A stretch of 27,425 bases of DNA from a virus (IMGVR_UViG_3300007538_000137:1-27425), one strand, 5' to 3'. Positions 1 through 8,732 are shown, numbered from the stretch's first letter. Notes: generated from the letters alone by a model not told the origin. Made by a program: numbers and translations.

Positions 1-1809
1 GGTTTCTTTGGCGCTATGCACACGCGCTATAACTACAACTTTGCGCCATTGAACTTTGTGCGCGATACGTTAACCAACGCATGGAACATTGGCGCTAGTG
101 GTGATTTGGGTCCCGCCGAAGCTGCTAAATATTTGCGGCACGTGTCTACCCAAGTTGTTAAGAATGGTCTAGGCAAAGCATGGACAGTAGCTAGACTACA
201 CGAGAGTGGTAAACCAGCGGATAAAGCCAAACTAAAAAGTATGGCTGAAAAAGACCCGTTCGTAAAAGCCATGCTTGAGCTTATCAAATATGGTGGCAAG
301 ACTACTTATCTAGAAGGATTTTCACTCAAGTCTAACCTTGAAAAGTTGGATAAAGGTGTTGGTAACTCAAAGGTAGCAAATACCGTCGAAGGCTTTACAC
401 AGCTTATTGATAGCTGGAACTACATGTTTGAATTTACTAGCCGTGCCGCTGCGTACGAGTTACGTAAAGAGTCTATGTATAAACGCTTCATTAAAGAAGG
501 TATGAAGCCTGCCCAAGCCGATGTAGCTGCGGCTACAGAAGCCGCTATCTGGACTAAAAACTTAGCTAACTTTGAGAAGACAGGTACATATGGTCGCAAT
601 ATTGGTGCGCTGTATATGTTCTTCCGTCCAGCAGTTACGGGTGCTGTACGCGCCGCACAAGCTGCATTACCTGCTTTTCCATTCAGCGAAAAGTTTTATG
701 TTGACAGTCTGCCGCAAGACATAAAAGACGATCCAAAGCTCAAGGCGAAGTATCTTGAGAATTTCCGCAAAGATCGTAAAAACTCGCGGATCATGGTCAG
801 TGCTCTGATCGGGGCAGGTTACATGGCATACATGATGGCGGCATTGATGTCTCCTGATGATGACTGGGGGCGCAATAATGTCAAGAACGATAACATGCAG
901 CAGTGGACTCGCTATTGGCGGATACATCTGCCTGACGGCGGTATTGTGCAGATTCCTTGGGGTTTTGGTCTTGGCGCGTTTGCAGCTACCGGTGCCCAAC
1001 TTGCCGCCGCCGCCCACGGTAACGAGCCGATTGGGGACGCTCTAGGTAACATAGCTTTCAGCATTATGACTGATGCCTTCTTACCGCTACCCATATCTCG
1101 TATGTCGGCAATTGATGAGCCTGCAAGCTGGGTAGTAGACACTATCATGCCCACTACGCTTCGTCCATTGGTTGAGTATGTGATGAATAAAGACGGTCTT
1201 GGTCGCACAATTAACAGCGCGTCGCAGCGAAGAATGGGTGACGCATGGACAGGTGGCGACAAGATTAATGAGATGTATAAAGATGCGGCTCAGTATCTGT
1301 ATAAGGCGACGGAAGGGGCGGTAGACCTTAGCCCTAATACTCTCTACTTTTTTACCAACAGCTACGCGGATGGCATTGGTAAGATAAGTGAAACTCTATA
1401 CTCTTTTGGTTTGTTAGGCGCTGGGCAAAAAGAATTTAAAGCCAAGACAGATATACCATTCATTGGTTCTTTTATCGGCGCTGAAACAAACGTAGACTCA
1501 CGCGAATACGGTGAGATGGAAAAGAAGATCAAAAATATAGATGTGAGACTAAAAAGACTGTATCAGTCTGCTCCTGATGCGTATGCTAGCTTTGTGACAA
1601 AAAATCCTACATACCCTTTTGCCATCGAAGTGTACAAAGCTGGTCAAGGTGAGTTAAATGAGGTACGAAAACAAATGAACGAAGTACGAGGCATGGATGG
1701 CTTGTCGCCTAAAGAAAAAAGTAACGTACTTGAACAGCTTCAAAAGTTACAAAACAATATCAAGTATGGTATGAATTTACAATTTAAACTTTTAGGTATT
1801 CAACCCTAA
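1..1809 (+). CDS. 3' end of giant polyvalent/virion protein, LPD38-like
   Basis: The reading frame is open at the first base, with five codons (GFFGA) before the first ATG at 16, so this is the 3' end of a larger gene whose start lies outside the window. About 602 codons are visible. The motif NFAPLNFVRDT near the start and the later YGRNIGALYMFFRPAVTGA resemble the LPD38 region (large polyvalent protein associated domain) found in giant proteins of podovirus-like phages. Such proteins are usually packaged in the virion and may enter the host with the DNA. A hydrophobic segment lies at about residues 259-279 of the ATG-initiated part, and the C-terminus is charged and helical. It is the last late gene on the plus strand and ends overlapping the stop of the facing early gene. 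The family call is from memory of the motif. The frame itself is certain. Confidence 0.8.
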   Translation, partial: GFFGAMHTRYNYNFAPLNFVRDTLTNAWNIGASGDLGPAEAAKYLRHVSTQVVKNGLGKAWTVARLHESGKPADKAKLKSMAEKDPFVKAMLELIKYGGKTTYLEGFSLKSNLEKLDKGVGNSKVANTVEGFTQLIDSWNYMFEFTSRAAAYELRKESMYKRFIKEGMKPAQADVAAATEAAIWTKNLANFEKTGTYGRNIGALYMFFRPAVTGAVRAAQAALPAFPFSEKFYVDSLPQDIKDDPKLKAKYLENFRKDRKNSRIMVSALIGAGYMAYMMAALMSPDDDWGRNNVKNDNMQQWTRYWRIHLPDGGIVQIPWGFGLGAFAATGAQLAAAAHGNEPIGDALGNIAFSIMTDAFLPLPISRMSAIDEPASWVVDTIMPTTLRPLVEYVMNKDGLGRTINSASQRRMGDAWTGGDKINEMYKDAAQYLYKATEGAVDLSPNTLYFFTNSYADGIGKISETLYSFGLLGAGQKEFKAKTDIPFIGSFIGAETNVDSREYGEMEKKIKNIDVRLKRLYQSAPDAYASFVTKNPTYPFAIEVYKAGQGELNEVRKQMNEVRGMDGLSPKEKSNVLEQLQKLQNNIKYGMNLQFKLLGIQP

Positions 1810-2003
1810 CTAACGCGCCAAGCACGGACGCCGAGGTGCTCGTCTTTAGATGTGACGTAGCATTTAACTCGGATACCGTCCCGCTTGGCCCCGTTCTCTA
1901 TTGCATAGATCATTTCCGCAAAGCGAAGAGTAGGGACAAAAAAGCTCTCCCCCACTTCCATGCCTTGAAACGGAAATACCCACTCAGGTTCTTCAATCAG
2001 CAT
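1806..2003 (-). CDS. Small conserved phage protein (FPFxxMxVGESFFVP type)
   Basis: This 65 aa protein begins with a hydrophobic stretch and the motif FPFQGMEVGESFFVP, which recurs in short phage proteins of unknown function (possibly the DUF7303 group, recalled and not checked). The rest, with alternating basic and hydrophobic residues (GIRVKCYVTSKDEHLGVRAWRV), could form a small beta fold. Its start lies 11 bases inside the end of the primase gene, so translation is probably coupled. It is the last gene of the early transcript, and its stop codon overlaps that of the convergent late gene. No catalytic residues can be assigned. Confidence 0.75.
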   Translation of the reverse strand: MLIEEPEWVFPFQGMEVGESFFVPTLRFAEMIYAIENGAKRDGIRVKCYVTSKDEHLGVRAWRVS

Positions 2004-4827
2004 CTTGGATCAAGTCGTCAGATACAGGCGTTTTGAACCAATACAAATATGCTGGGTCGGTGCTGATGGCTGACTTCCACCCAGTGGTCAGACGCCCCTT
2101 CTTCATATCTATCAGCAGCCCACGCTCCTTCATGTCAAACTCAAATTCACGTATGCTGATCTGCTTCTCGGCAAGGAACTTCTTGAGTTCGCTCTTGGAC
2201 ACTTGTAGTAGCCCCTCATCGCTGACCATTCGCGCTACGATCTGACCACGTGGCTCCATAGACACGACACCCGATTTAATTACAAGTGTGTTGCCAAGAT
2301 TCTTGTTGATGAAGTCTCCTAGCACAGCGCTGTAATCTACAGAGTTGATCTTGACTACGTCATCCCGGATGTTAATCATGTTTAACACCATCTGATGGTA
2401 TATCTTTTCAATAGCATACCCTGTGATGTTACATTCGTTAGATATGGTTCCGGCACCGAAAGTTGATCCAATCAGGTTCTGGTAGAAGCGGTATTCAGCA
2501 TAGTCACCAAAGTCTTTTAAAAACCTATCTATCCAGTGATCGACATTATCTTGGATGTAGTTGTCACCCCTACGCATCAGCTCCTGTACAAACATCGGAC
2601 CTGCATGACCGTAGTTGAATCTAAAGTCATCAAAGATTTTACCGACCCGACTATCACGATCAAGCATAGCAGGGCGTTGTACTAAAAACTCAACCAGTCG
2701 GGCGTTCTCTCCGTCAGCGGATTCTTTAAGGGCCCCTAATTTGCCATATAGGGAATGGTTTGTGGTAAGCAGTGCAATCAGTGAAGCCGACATCTCGTAC
2801 TCACGTTCAGCGTTAACCGAGGCTTGCATACGAATCTTTGCTTTGCCGTGGGATACGTTATGGATTAAATTGCCTAACTCTTCTGGCTTTTTATCACCAG
2901 CTTCATCAAGACCAAACATTAAACTATGTAGACCGAGGTAACGCCCTGTCAGTCCGTTGTCTGTACTTTTAACGACGCTAAGCTCTTTAGGGTTACCAAA
3001 CATACTAAGCCCCGCATACAAAGCGCCAGTCTTAGCGGTGCCAGAACGCCCAGTAAGAGATACTGTGACGCCCGAAGTAGAAGTGAATGGCATCAGAATA
3101 GAACCTAAACCACACATGGACGCAAAAGCATGTATTTCAAAACCATCATGATTTAAAAAGTCTGTTATTTCACGCCATCTCTTATAGGTGCCAAGCGGCT
3201 TGAGATGTCTAGATATGCCACGTACAAACGGGGATGAAGGGGCTCTGATGATTTCGCCCTTACGGTTAATTTCATTTGTGCCTATAACAAAGCTACGTTC
3301 AGGCCATGTGGTGTCTGTAGGGTTTTCAGTCCAGCCCATCTGCATACGCATCTGCAGCGCCTTCTCCTGTGACTGTAGATACTGTCCCCACTTGATTAAG
3401 TAGTTCATGATATGTTGTTCGTGAGCAGAAGAAAATAAGACGCCGTTTGTAGCCATGGATGCTTTCAACGACTCTTTTGAGTAGATGCTTTTCATCGGCA
3501 GGAGGAATTCTTTTACCCCATCGTGCGGTAGCTCATAGCGCATCTCAAGACATTCACCATCATGAGGGCTGACCATACGAACTATTGGGTATAAATTATT
3601 CTGCAAAATGAGGATGGGGTCATCCTGTCTTTTGTTGCCCTTCTTATCAAGAACGGGGGGCGGCATAAAGTAAATGCCGCCGTTTACTCCACGGATGAAC
3701 GGATATAAGTACTCTGGAAAATCTTGAACCTTTTCGGCACTCTGTTCTTCCCGAACTGATTCCTCTTTATTTGGCGTGGGGGTACGCTTAAAGGTCTTTC
3801 CAAGCTGGATAGGTGAGGTGATTTTGTTTCTGTGCTGGCATCCATCACAACGTTCTGGATAGTTTTCAATAAACCAAGCGCAGGTTCTTGGGGCTGGAAA
3901 ACGACTCGCTTTTTCTTCTGTCTTATTGTAGTCATAGTCTTTATGAGCATTGGATATCTCATGAATCATGGTTGCGCCGTCATCGCAGAACTTAGCGATG
4001 GACAAGCCAGCAAACCATAGGGGTTCTTCTAAAGTGGCGGCATTGATGAGTATGTATTTAATCTGTTCACAGCCGCCCTCATCATCAATACTCTTCTGTG
4101 CTAACGTCTCAAAAGAAACGCCAAAGTTATCGAGCTTCAGTATTTCCTTCGTGTCGTCATCAAGACCTTTAGGCACGCTAGCCAGAATTTCTTGAATCTC
4201 TAAACTAGGCTCTTCCTTGGCGGTAGGCTCGCCGCCAAGCATTACTTTCATCTCGTCCCAGTCATACACCGTGATTTCTTCGCTAATCAGGGATGTCTCT
4301 ACCGGTGGATCAAACTTGTAGTTAAACGTTTCTGGCGCACGCATGATACGCGCCGCATCTGCCGTAACTACTGGGTCAATGGCTATGTGTGATAGGCACA
4401 GGGATTTAAACTTCTCTGCGTATATCTTCCATTCATCTTTAGGGATGTCGCGGTCAAAAATCCAGTAGGCGTGTATGCCACCGCCTGAATCTACAACCGT
4501 AGGCGAAGGTAACTTCGCAGCCCCGCACAGTTTATACAACGCAGTGTGCGCGTCGGCTTTATCTTGGTAGTCTTTGTTTGGACCGACATCAAGATCAATA
4601 AAGAACGAACGCAAGAACAAACAGTCGTCTGCCTTCCTGCTGTATCCTTCAAATGAACCTAGAGCTACAAAGGTATTTACACCCCGGCTCTTACACTTTT
4701 CAATAAGCTCAAACGCTTTATCAAGTGTCTCTGCAAAATGGTTTCTGAGTCTCTTATCGTTGTCTAAACCACTGACACAGTAGACACCCTGCGTAGGCAA
4801 TGCTTTCTCGTAGAATTGTTTTAACAT
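1993..4827 (-). CDS. AEP primase / DUF927 helicase fusion
   Basis: This is the likely replicative primase-helicase (944 aa). Residues 70-170 carry archaeo-eukaryotic primase (AEP) motifs: the metal-binding IDLD (D78, D80), SGGGIHAYW (H119) and DPVVTADAARIMRAPETFNYK. A Cys cluster at C316, C327 and C330 (CDGC) may bind zinc. The C-terminal half looks like the DUF927/superfamily 3-type ATPase, with Walker A GRSGTAKT at 593-600, Walker B LMFGLDEAG near 636-644 and a possible sensor at LLTTNH. It would prime and unwind at the fork for the polymerase at 10163-12031, and no DnaB or T7 gp4-type helicase is present. The start is set by the first ATG after an in-frame stop. No good Shine-Dalgarno sequence precedes it, and a terminator ends only 14 bases upstream, which is odd. 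Confidence 0.9.
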   Translation of the reverse strand: MLKQFYEKALPTQGVYCVSGLDNDKRLRNHFAETLDKAFELIEKCKSRGVNTFVALGSFEGYSRKADDCLFLRSFFIDLDVGPNKDYQDKADAHTALYKLCGAAKLPSPTVVDSGGGIHAYWIFDRDIPKDEWKIYAEKFKSLCLSHIAIDPVVTADAARIMRAPETFNYKFDPPVETSLISEEITVYDWDEMKVMLGGEPTAKEEPSLEIQEILASVPKGLDDDTKEILKLDNFGVSFETLAQKSIDDEGGCEQIKYILINAATLEEPLWFAGLSIAKFCDDGATMIHEISNAHKDYDYNKTEEKASRFPAPRTCAWFIENYPERCDGCQHRNKITSPIQLGKTFKRTPTPNKEESVREEQSAEKVQDFPEYLYPFIRGVNGGIYFMPPPVLDKKGNKRQDDPILILQNNLYPIVRMVSPHDGECLEMRYELPHDGVKEFLLPMKSIYSKESLKASMATNGVLFSSAHEQHIMNYLIKWGQYLQSQEKALQMRMQMGWTENPTDTTWPERSFVIGTNEINRKGEIIRAPSSPFVRGISRHLKPLGTYKRWREITDFLNHDGFEIHAFASMCGLGSILMPFTSTSGVTVSLTGRSGTAKTGALYAGLSMFGNPKELSVVKSTDNGLTGRYLGLHSLMFGLDEAGDKKPEELGNLIHNVSHGKAKIRMQASVNAEREYEMSASLIALLTTNHSLYGKLGALKESADGENARLVEFLVQRPAMLDRDSRVGKIFDDFRFNYGHAGPMFVQELMRRGDNYIQDNVDHWIDRFLKDFGDYAEYRFYQNLIGSTFGAGTISNECNITGYAIEKIYHQMVLNMINIRDDVVKINSVDYSAVLGDFINKNLGNTLVIKSGVVSMEPRGQIVARMVSDEGLLQVSKSELKKFLAEKQISIREFEFDMKERGLLIDMKKGRLTTGWKSAISTDPAYLYWFKTPVSDDLIQDAD

Positions 4828-4841
4828 GTCATTGCAGAGTC

Positions 4842-4864
4842 AAAAAGAGCGGGTTACCCCGCTC
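4842..4864 (-). terminator. Rho-independent terminator before primase
   Basis: On the minus strand a perfect 7 bp stem, GAGCGGG / CCCGCTC with loop GTAA, is followed at once by TTTTT. It lies 27 bases after the stop of the HTH gene and about 14 bases before the primase start codon. A sigma70 promoter cannot fit between it and the primase, so primase expression must rely on read-through, antitermination or a promoter upstream of the hairpin. Confidence 0.85.
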
Positions 4865-4890
4865 GATTAAGGTGGGACAAGTGCCCGAAG

Positions 4891-5211
4891 TTACTTAGAA
4901 AGAAAATGCTTGCGAATGAACAAGTCAAGATAGGCTTTCGCCGCCAAGTTGTTCTTCGCTGGTAGCATTTCTTTCTTCGTATCTTCGTCGATGCGCTCGA
5001 TCAACTTTTCAGCTAAGAGCTGGTTTTTGAAACGGAGCGGTTTGCCACGGAACCAGCTATAGATAGTCATCCGAGAAACACCCATTGCAACCGCAACATA
5101 TTTAGCTGGTAGGTTAGCGTTCACGCAAGCGTGTGCCAACTGTGTGCCTATTCTGTTAGGGTTTGCCTTATGTAGCTCAAGTAAAAAAGCTTCGCTGTAA
5201 GACCGTGACAT
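4891..5211 (-). CDS. HTH DNA-binding protein, candidate regulator
   Basis: This 106 aa basic protein has a helix-turn-helix at about residues 33-58. In the stretch LPAKYVAVAMGVSRMTIYSWFRG, MGVS makes the turn and MTIYSWFRG the recognition helix, in Cro/XRE style. A lysine-rich tail follows. It lies ten bases after the upstream 281 aa gene (TAA, then AAGGA, then ATG) and just before a terminator. It is the only clear DNA-binding regulator in the early region, so it is a candidate binder of the palindromes at the early promoters. It could instead act at an origin. Its target cannot be read from the sequence. Confidence 0.8.
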   Translation of the reverse strand: MSRSYSEAFLLELHKANPNRIGTQLAHACVNANLPAKYVAVAMGVSRMTIYSWFRGKPLRFKNQLLAEKLIERIDEDTKKEMLPAKNNLAAKAYLDLFIRKHFLSK

Positions 5212-5220
5212 TCCTGTTCC

Positions 5221-6066
5221 TTATTTCTTAGACCATTTCTTTACTACGTCAGAGATATCTTTCTCTCCTGTAGTAGCGGCTTTTGTTGATTCACGTTTAA
5301 TCGGAGCGGGTGTGTCCTCTACTTGGGCAACTTCTACATCGCCTGAAGTATCGCTCTGATACACGTTCATCTTAATAGCCGCCTCTGCTGCCATGCTTTT
5401 GGCTTGGTTAGCGATTGTTGGCAATACATCATCAGGCACTTTACCTGCGGGGCTAAATACTACCTTAGGTGTTGGTGACTTTGTGTCAAACGCCATGCGG
5501 GTAATAACGCGCCCTGCGCTAACGTTGTGAGACGCCAAGTGCTGGATGTAAGGACGGAAGGGCCAACGACCGTTATCTTCTTTACCGAAAGATGAAGTAG
5601 CTGGCAGAACCAACTGCATAACATCGCCTGATGGATCGTTAGGCAACACAACAGCGGTGCGCCATGACAAACGACAAGCGGTACCTGTACCACCTTGACC
5701 AGAACCTTTAACTGCTTTGGGGCAGTCTAGGCAACGGCTAGCCAATGGATTAGGTACTTCTTCATCAGGTGTTTCGGAATCAGTAGACCAACAAGCTGGG
5801 CTGATTTTCTGTCCTTCTTGGTAAGTAGCGTCGTAGAACATACGCGAAGCCTTGTGAGCCATCTTGACGAAAATCACATTCATGTGACGGTCTTCAATCG
5901 CGCCAATTTCTTTGCCCCCCGCATACTTACGGAAGACGCCACCTTTGATGGAAATACGCTTGTTACCTTGGCGTGCGCCGCCAGCAACCGCTAACGTATC
6001 TTCATCCAACCCCTTGATGGGAGCCAAGTCTGAACCACTAAACATCTCTACAAGATCGTTACTCAT
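5221..6066 (-). CDS. Cys-containing replication-module protein, possible ssDNA-binding
   Basis: This 281 aa protein is not firmly recognised. A middle section has a zinc-ligand-like pattern: one Cys in PACWSTDSETPDEE, then RCLDCPKA, then a single Cys in GTACRLSWRTAVVLP, perhaps a four-Cys site. The N-terminal part (KRISIKGGVFRKYAGG) and the middle look beta-rich, and the C-terminus from about residue 230 is charged and probably disordered. The zinc site, predicted beta core, flexible tail and place between the helicase and primase genes would suit a single-stranded DNA-binding protein, but this is context only. The tail ends KKWSKK and lacks the acidic tip usual for such proteins. The start is supported by AAGGA eight bases before the ATG. 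Confidence 0.75.
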   Translation of the reverse strand: MSNDLVEMFSGSDLAPIKGLDEDTLAVAGGARQGNKRISIKGGVFRKYAGGKEIGAIEDRHMNVIFVKMAHKASRMFYDATYQEGQKISPACWSTDSETPDEEVPNPLASRCLDCPKAVKGSGQGGTGTACRLSWRTAVVLPNDPSGDVMQLVLPATSSFGKEDNGRWPFRPYIQHLASHNVSAGRVITRMAFDTKSPTPKVVFSPAGKVPDDVLPTIANQAKSMAAEAAIKMNVYQSDTSGDVEVAQVEDTPAPIKRESTKAATTGEKDISDVVKKWSKK

Positions 6067-6092
6067 TTTAAATTTCCTTTACTGAACACAAC

Positions 6093-6512
6093 TTAATTAG
6101 AAGGCTTACGAACAACAATCGTAAATTCCTTCATGACATTCACCCCGGGAGGTAGCCCATCGCCACTGTTCTCGGACATGAATTGCTTGAAGTTTCCCTG
6201 ATGAATACGTGCTTCAAACAGGTCAACTGCACCATTTGTCAAAACAAATTTACGGAAGCTCTCGCCATCACTGACGGTGTAGCGCTCGTTTAATCGGCGC
6301 ACTACTGTACCACTAGCGGTGCGGATACTACCGGCATTGTTTTGATTACAAGTGTCTAGCATACGTGCTTCTAATGACTTCATGTCAGCCACTAGCTCAT
6401 CGTTTCTTGCCTTCCACTCGGATTCCATTCTTTCACGTTCATTCCTAATTGTCAAGTAAATCTTTACTAATTCTTCGAGATTTACATCCTCCATTACTGT
6501 GTCTTCACTCAT
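6093..6512 (-). CDS. Coiled-coil phage protein of unknown function
   Basis: This 139 aa protein has two parts. Residues 10-55 are strongly helical and charged (a coiled coil). The C-terminal part runs from SIRTASGTVVRRLNERYTVSD to LPPGVNVMKEFTIVVRKP, a pattern I recall from unnamed phage proteins near replication genes. The layout is loosely like Gp157-type proteins, but no activity can be assigned. Its ATG overlaps the TGA of the SNF2 helicase (ATGA, bases 6509-6512) and a GGAG lies in the end of that gene, so the two are translationally coupled and may act together. Confidence 0.75.
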   Translation of the reverse strand: MSEDTVMEDVNLEELVKIYLTIRNERERMESEWKARNDELVADMKSLEARMLDTCNQNNAGSIRTASGTVVRRLNERYTVSDGESFRKFVLTNGAVDLFEARIHQGNFKQFMSENSGDGLPPGVNVMKEFTIVVRKPSN

Positions 6513-8065
6513 ATACCTAACTCCTGTTTGTACAAATCAACCAAGCTCTCGTGTGAATCCACCTTGCTTTGAAGCATCTGGTAAACCCTACGCTCTGCCT
6601 CTGAGCCTTGCAGATGAACAACCGTCATGCTGTTCTTCTGTCCGACCCGATCAATACGCGCAATGCACTGCAAGTAAGTCTCCACGCTCATAACAGGTGA
6701 CCAGAACACTACTGTGTCGGCGGCTGTTAATGTAACTCCATGCGATGCTGACTGTGGTTGAATAACTAAAACTCGTGGATCACCCTGTGTCTGAAACCTA
6801 TTGATGATTTCAGCCCGCTCACGTGCGGGAACGTCTCCATTAATTACTTCATTAGTTATACCCTCCTGTGTTAAGTAGTTAGAAACCAAATCAATCGTAT
6901 GCCTAAACGGGACAAACACAATTACTTTATGCTGTGTTTCATCTAAGACTTCCATCAACGTGTTCAGTCGTGGTGATACATCAAACTCCACTACCTCTTT
7001 GGTGTCTGTGTATAAAGCACCGCCAGAAATTTGTAGTAGCTTGCTGAGTTGTGCCGCCGCATTGACCGCGCTAATTTGCTCCCCTGCCGCTTCAATCAAT
7101 AGCTGATTCTTTAGCTCTTTGTAGAACTTGCTGACCTGTGGAGTCAATGGAACCTCACGTGTCTGGTACACCAGCTCTGGCAGATCAAGGCAGTCTGCCT
7201 TCTCGTATCTGATGGCTGGCTGTAGCGCGTTGAACACGTCCATCTGAGATGTTTCACGTGGAACCCATTTAAATCGCGTCAACTGCCGCATCACTTTATC
7301 GCGCCATGCGGTCATGTATCGAGGTACGCCACTGGGGTTAACTAATTTAGCCAGCCCAAACGCATCCATTGGAGACTGAGAGGCAGGCGTGCCAGTCAGC
7401 ATCCATAGCTTTGTAGAGGGGGTAATCAGTTTAGCCAATGTCTTCCACCGTTTAGTCGTTACCGTTTTATAAGCGTTCGCCTCATCAATTACTATTAGGT
7501 CAAACCCTACTTTACTAATCTCTTCTTGAACTATGTTCACACCATCAAAGTTGATGACGACAAACTCATACTCACCCTTGATTACTTTTTTACGTTTTGA
7601 AGCATCGCCGTAGGCAACACCAACTGTCCGATGCATGGCGGTTTTGAATATGTCGGCTTGCCACGCTGAGTACATGATAGACAGCGGGCAGATGACTAGC
7701 ACTCGTTTGATTAGACCTAACTGCATCAGGTAGTCTGCCGCCCAGATGACCGAGGACGTTTTACCTGTACCAGCTTCATTGAAACAGAACGCTCTGTCAC
7801 GCAAAGCTAAGAACGAAGCGGTGACTTTTTGGTGAGCAAATGGCTCGTACATGCCGGGCCATTCGTACTTCTTTAACATTGGGTTAGGAGCATCTCCGTA
7901 GACGCGGGCTAGGCGTTGCATCTCTTGTACGCCCCAGTACACCACTACGTCTGCCATATCTCCATCGTCTTTTAATACTTCACATCGTTCAATGTGACCC
8001 ATTAAAAACTCTACTTCGTCGGAAGGTATGGTCATCCTTACGACTGTGTCATCAACTACATGCAT
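6509..8065 (-). CDS. SNF2-family DNA helicase/ATPase
   Basis: This 518 aa superfamily 2 ATPase has motifs in order: FAHQ (Q-motif-like) near 77-79, Walker A EAGTGKT at 97-103, motif Ia VICPLSIMYSAW, motif II IDEAN at 193-197, motif III LTGTPAS at 224-230, and motif VI QCIARIDRVGQ in the C-terminal RecA lobe. QxxxRxxRxGQ-type motif VI and the single compact helicase core are typical of SNF2-like phage helicases. It has no extra nuclease domain. In phages these probably remodel forks or recombination intermediates. Motif II reads DEAN rather than DEAH. Start ATG 8065 is preceded by TAAGGA. The end is ATGA-coupled to the coiled-coil gene. Confidence 0.93.
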   Translation of the reverse strand: MHVVDDTVVRMTIPSDEVEFLMGHIERCEVLKDDGDMADVVVYWGVQEMQRLARVYGDAPNPMLKKYEWPGMYEPFAHQKVTASFLALRDRAFCFNEAGTGKTSSVIWAADYLMQLGLIKRVLVICPLSIMYSAWQADIFKTAMHRTVGVAYGDASKRKKVIKGEYEFVVINFDGVNIVQEEISKVGFDLIVIDEANAYKTVTTKRWKTLAKLITPSTKLWMLTGTPASQSPMDAFGLAKLVNPSGVPRYMTAWRDKVMRQLTRFKWVPRETSQMDVFNALQPAIRYEKADCLDLPELVYQTREVPLTPQVSKFYKELKNQLLIEAAGEQISAVNAAAQLSKLLQISGGALYTDTKEVVEFDVSPRLNTLMEVLDETQHKVIVFVPFRHTIDLVSNYLTQEGITNEVINGDVPARERAEIINRFQTQGDPRVLVIQPQSASHGVTLTAADTVVFWSPVMSVETYLQCIARIDRVGQKNSMTVVHLQGSEAERRVYQMLQSKVDSHESLVDLYKQELGI

Positions 8066-8073
8066 ACTGTTCC

Positions 8074-8202
8074 TTACTTTAAGTAGCCCCTTACGGGGGC
8101 AAGTCGGCTAAGCCTGTCGCGCAATACAGAAGGATGGAGATCAACGCCGCTTAACTGACATGGTTTAAGGGATTGGGTGAAACCCCCCATGGACCCACTC
8201 AT
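8074..8202 (-). CDS. Possible 42 aa small protein (weak)
   Basis: An open frame of 42 codons fills most of the 154 base gap between the HNH-like gene and the helicase gene. Its stop lies in the TAAGGA that serves as the helicase ribosome site. The product contains LSGVDLHPSVLRDRLSRLAP, which looks like a short helical DNA-binding segment, but I do not recognise it. No convincing Shine-Dalgarno precedes its ATG. The gap also holds GC-rich inverted repeats (GCCCC/GGGGC at 8086-8100 without a T tract; TAACG/CGTTA near 8205-8221), so it may be a non-coding spacer. Confidence 0.35.
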   Translation of the reverse strand: MSGSMGGFTQSLKPCQLSGVDLHPSVLRDRLSRLAPVRGYLK

Positions 8203-8219
8203 GCCTAACGGTCGTCACG

Positions 8220-8525
8220 TTACTTACGTTCGCGTTTACTCGTCTCAGAAGCCAGCTTATGTCCTTTGCGACGGAACGAACGATTAGTGGAGGGGGATTC
8301 TATACGAACCCCGTCTTTGTTTGAACCACCTTTGGATAAAGCTTTTTTGTGGGCAATGTCCTTGCCTTCACGGGCATCGGCTTTACCGTTCCCGTTGGCA
8401 TCTTTGCCCTCTTTGTCCATCTTACGTCGAGCGCGTTGGCGCTCCATGCGGTTATCGTGTTCGCCTCTAGCTTTCTGTTGCTCGTATTCTTTTTTATACG
8501 GACGCGGCTTGTTTATATATGGCAT
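8220..8525 (-). CDS. HNH-like basic protein, degenerate
   Basis: This 101 aa protein is very basic. Its core GKDIAHKKALSKGGSNKDG followed by STNRSFRR matches the layout of short phage HNH endonucleases (usual form DHxxPLSKGG...NLRVVS...NR). H59 and N81 are kept. The residue before the histidine, normally Asp, is Ala, and the NL before the second helix reads DG, so catalysis is doubtful. The linker DANGNGKAD at 42-50 resembles a calcium-binding EF-hand loop, probably by chance. AAGGAG lies eight bases before the ATG. It overlaps the end of the 78 aa gene by 32 bases. It may be a nicking enzyme linked to replication or only a DNA-binding remnant. Confidence 0.75.
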   Translation of the reverse strand: MPYINKPRPYKKEYEQQKARGEHDNRMERQRARRKMDKEGKDANGNGKADAREGKDIAHKKALSKGGSNKDGVRIESPSTNRSFRRKGHKLASETSKRERK

Positions 8526-8730
8526 CTTGATGCTCCTTCATATCTCTGATAGCGGTAATCATCAGCTTAGTTTCAGCCATTGCGGTCAGAGCCTTTTCAA
8601 TGGCTTCGTCGTACTGTCGTTCAAGCATGGCGTGATGCGCTTCTTTTAGTGCTTTCTCAGCCATCATGCATGGGTATGCGTAGTCAATCATTAGGTTTCC
8701 ATCAATAATAGTCATAACTTTTTCGGACAC
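8494..8730 (-). CDS. Small helical phage protein
   Basis: This 78 aa protein is mostly helical (MAEKALKEAHHAMLERQYDEAIEKALTAMAETKLM) and ends in a charged tail. Similar short proteins with a LEgrydeAiekal-like helix are common beside phage replication genes, with no known activity. The start is GTG at 8730, with the ribosome site GAAAGGC formed by the end of the nuclease gene. An internal ATG at codon 6 is an alternative. Its 3' end runs 32 bases into the HNH-like gene, an unusually long overlap, so both starts deserve checking. Confidence 0.7.
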   Translation of the reverse strand: MSEKVMTIIDGNLMIDYAYPCMMAEKALKEAHHAMLERQYDEAIEKALTAMAETKLMITAIRDMKEHQDAIYKQAASV

Positions 8731-8732
8731 GT

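Noticed and set aside
7250-7268. CACGTGGAAC in the SNF2 gene as a sixth 29 bp element
   Set aside because: Only the right arm matches; it is in coding sequence and lacks the CACTAATTAAG tail.
8074-8220. tRNA or riboswitch in the gap before the SNF2 gene
   Set aside because: Several GC-rich repeats are present, but no cloverleaf, no T-loop consensus and no known aptamer core.
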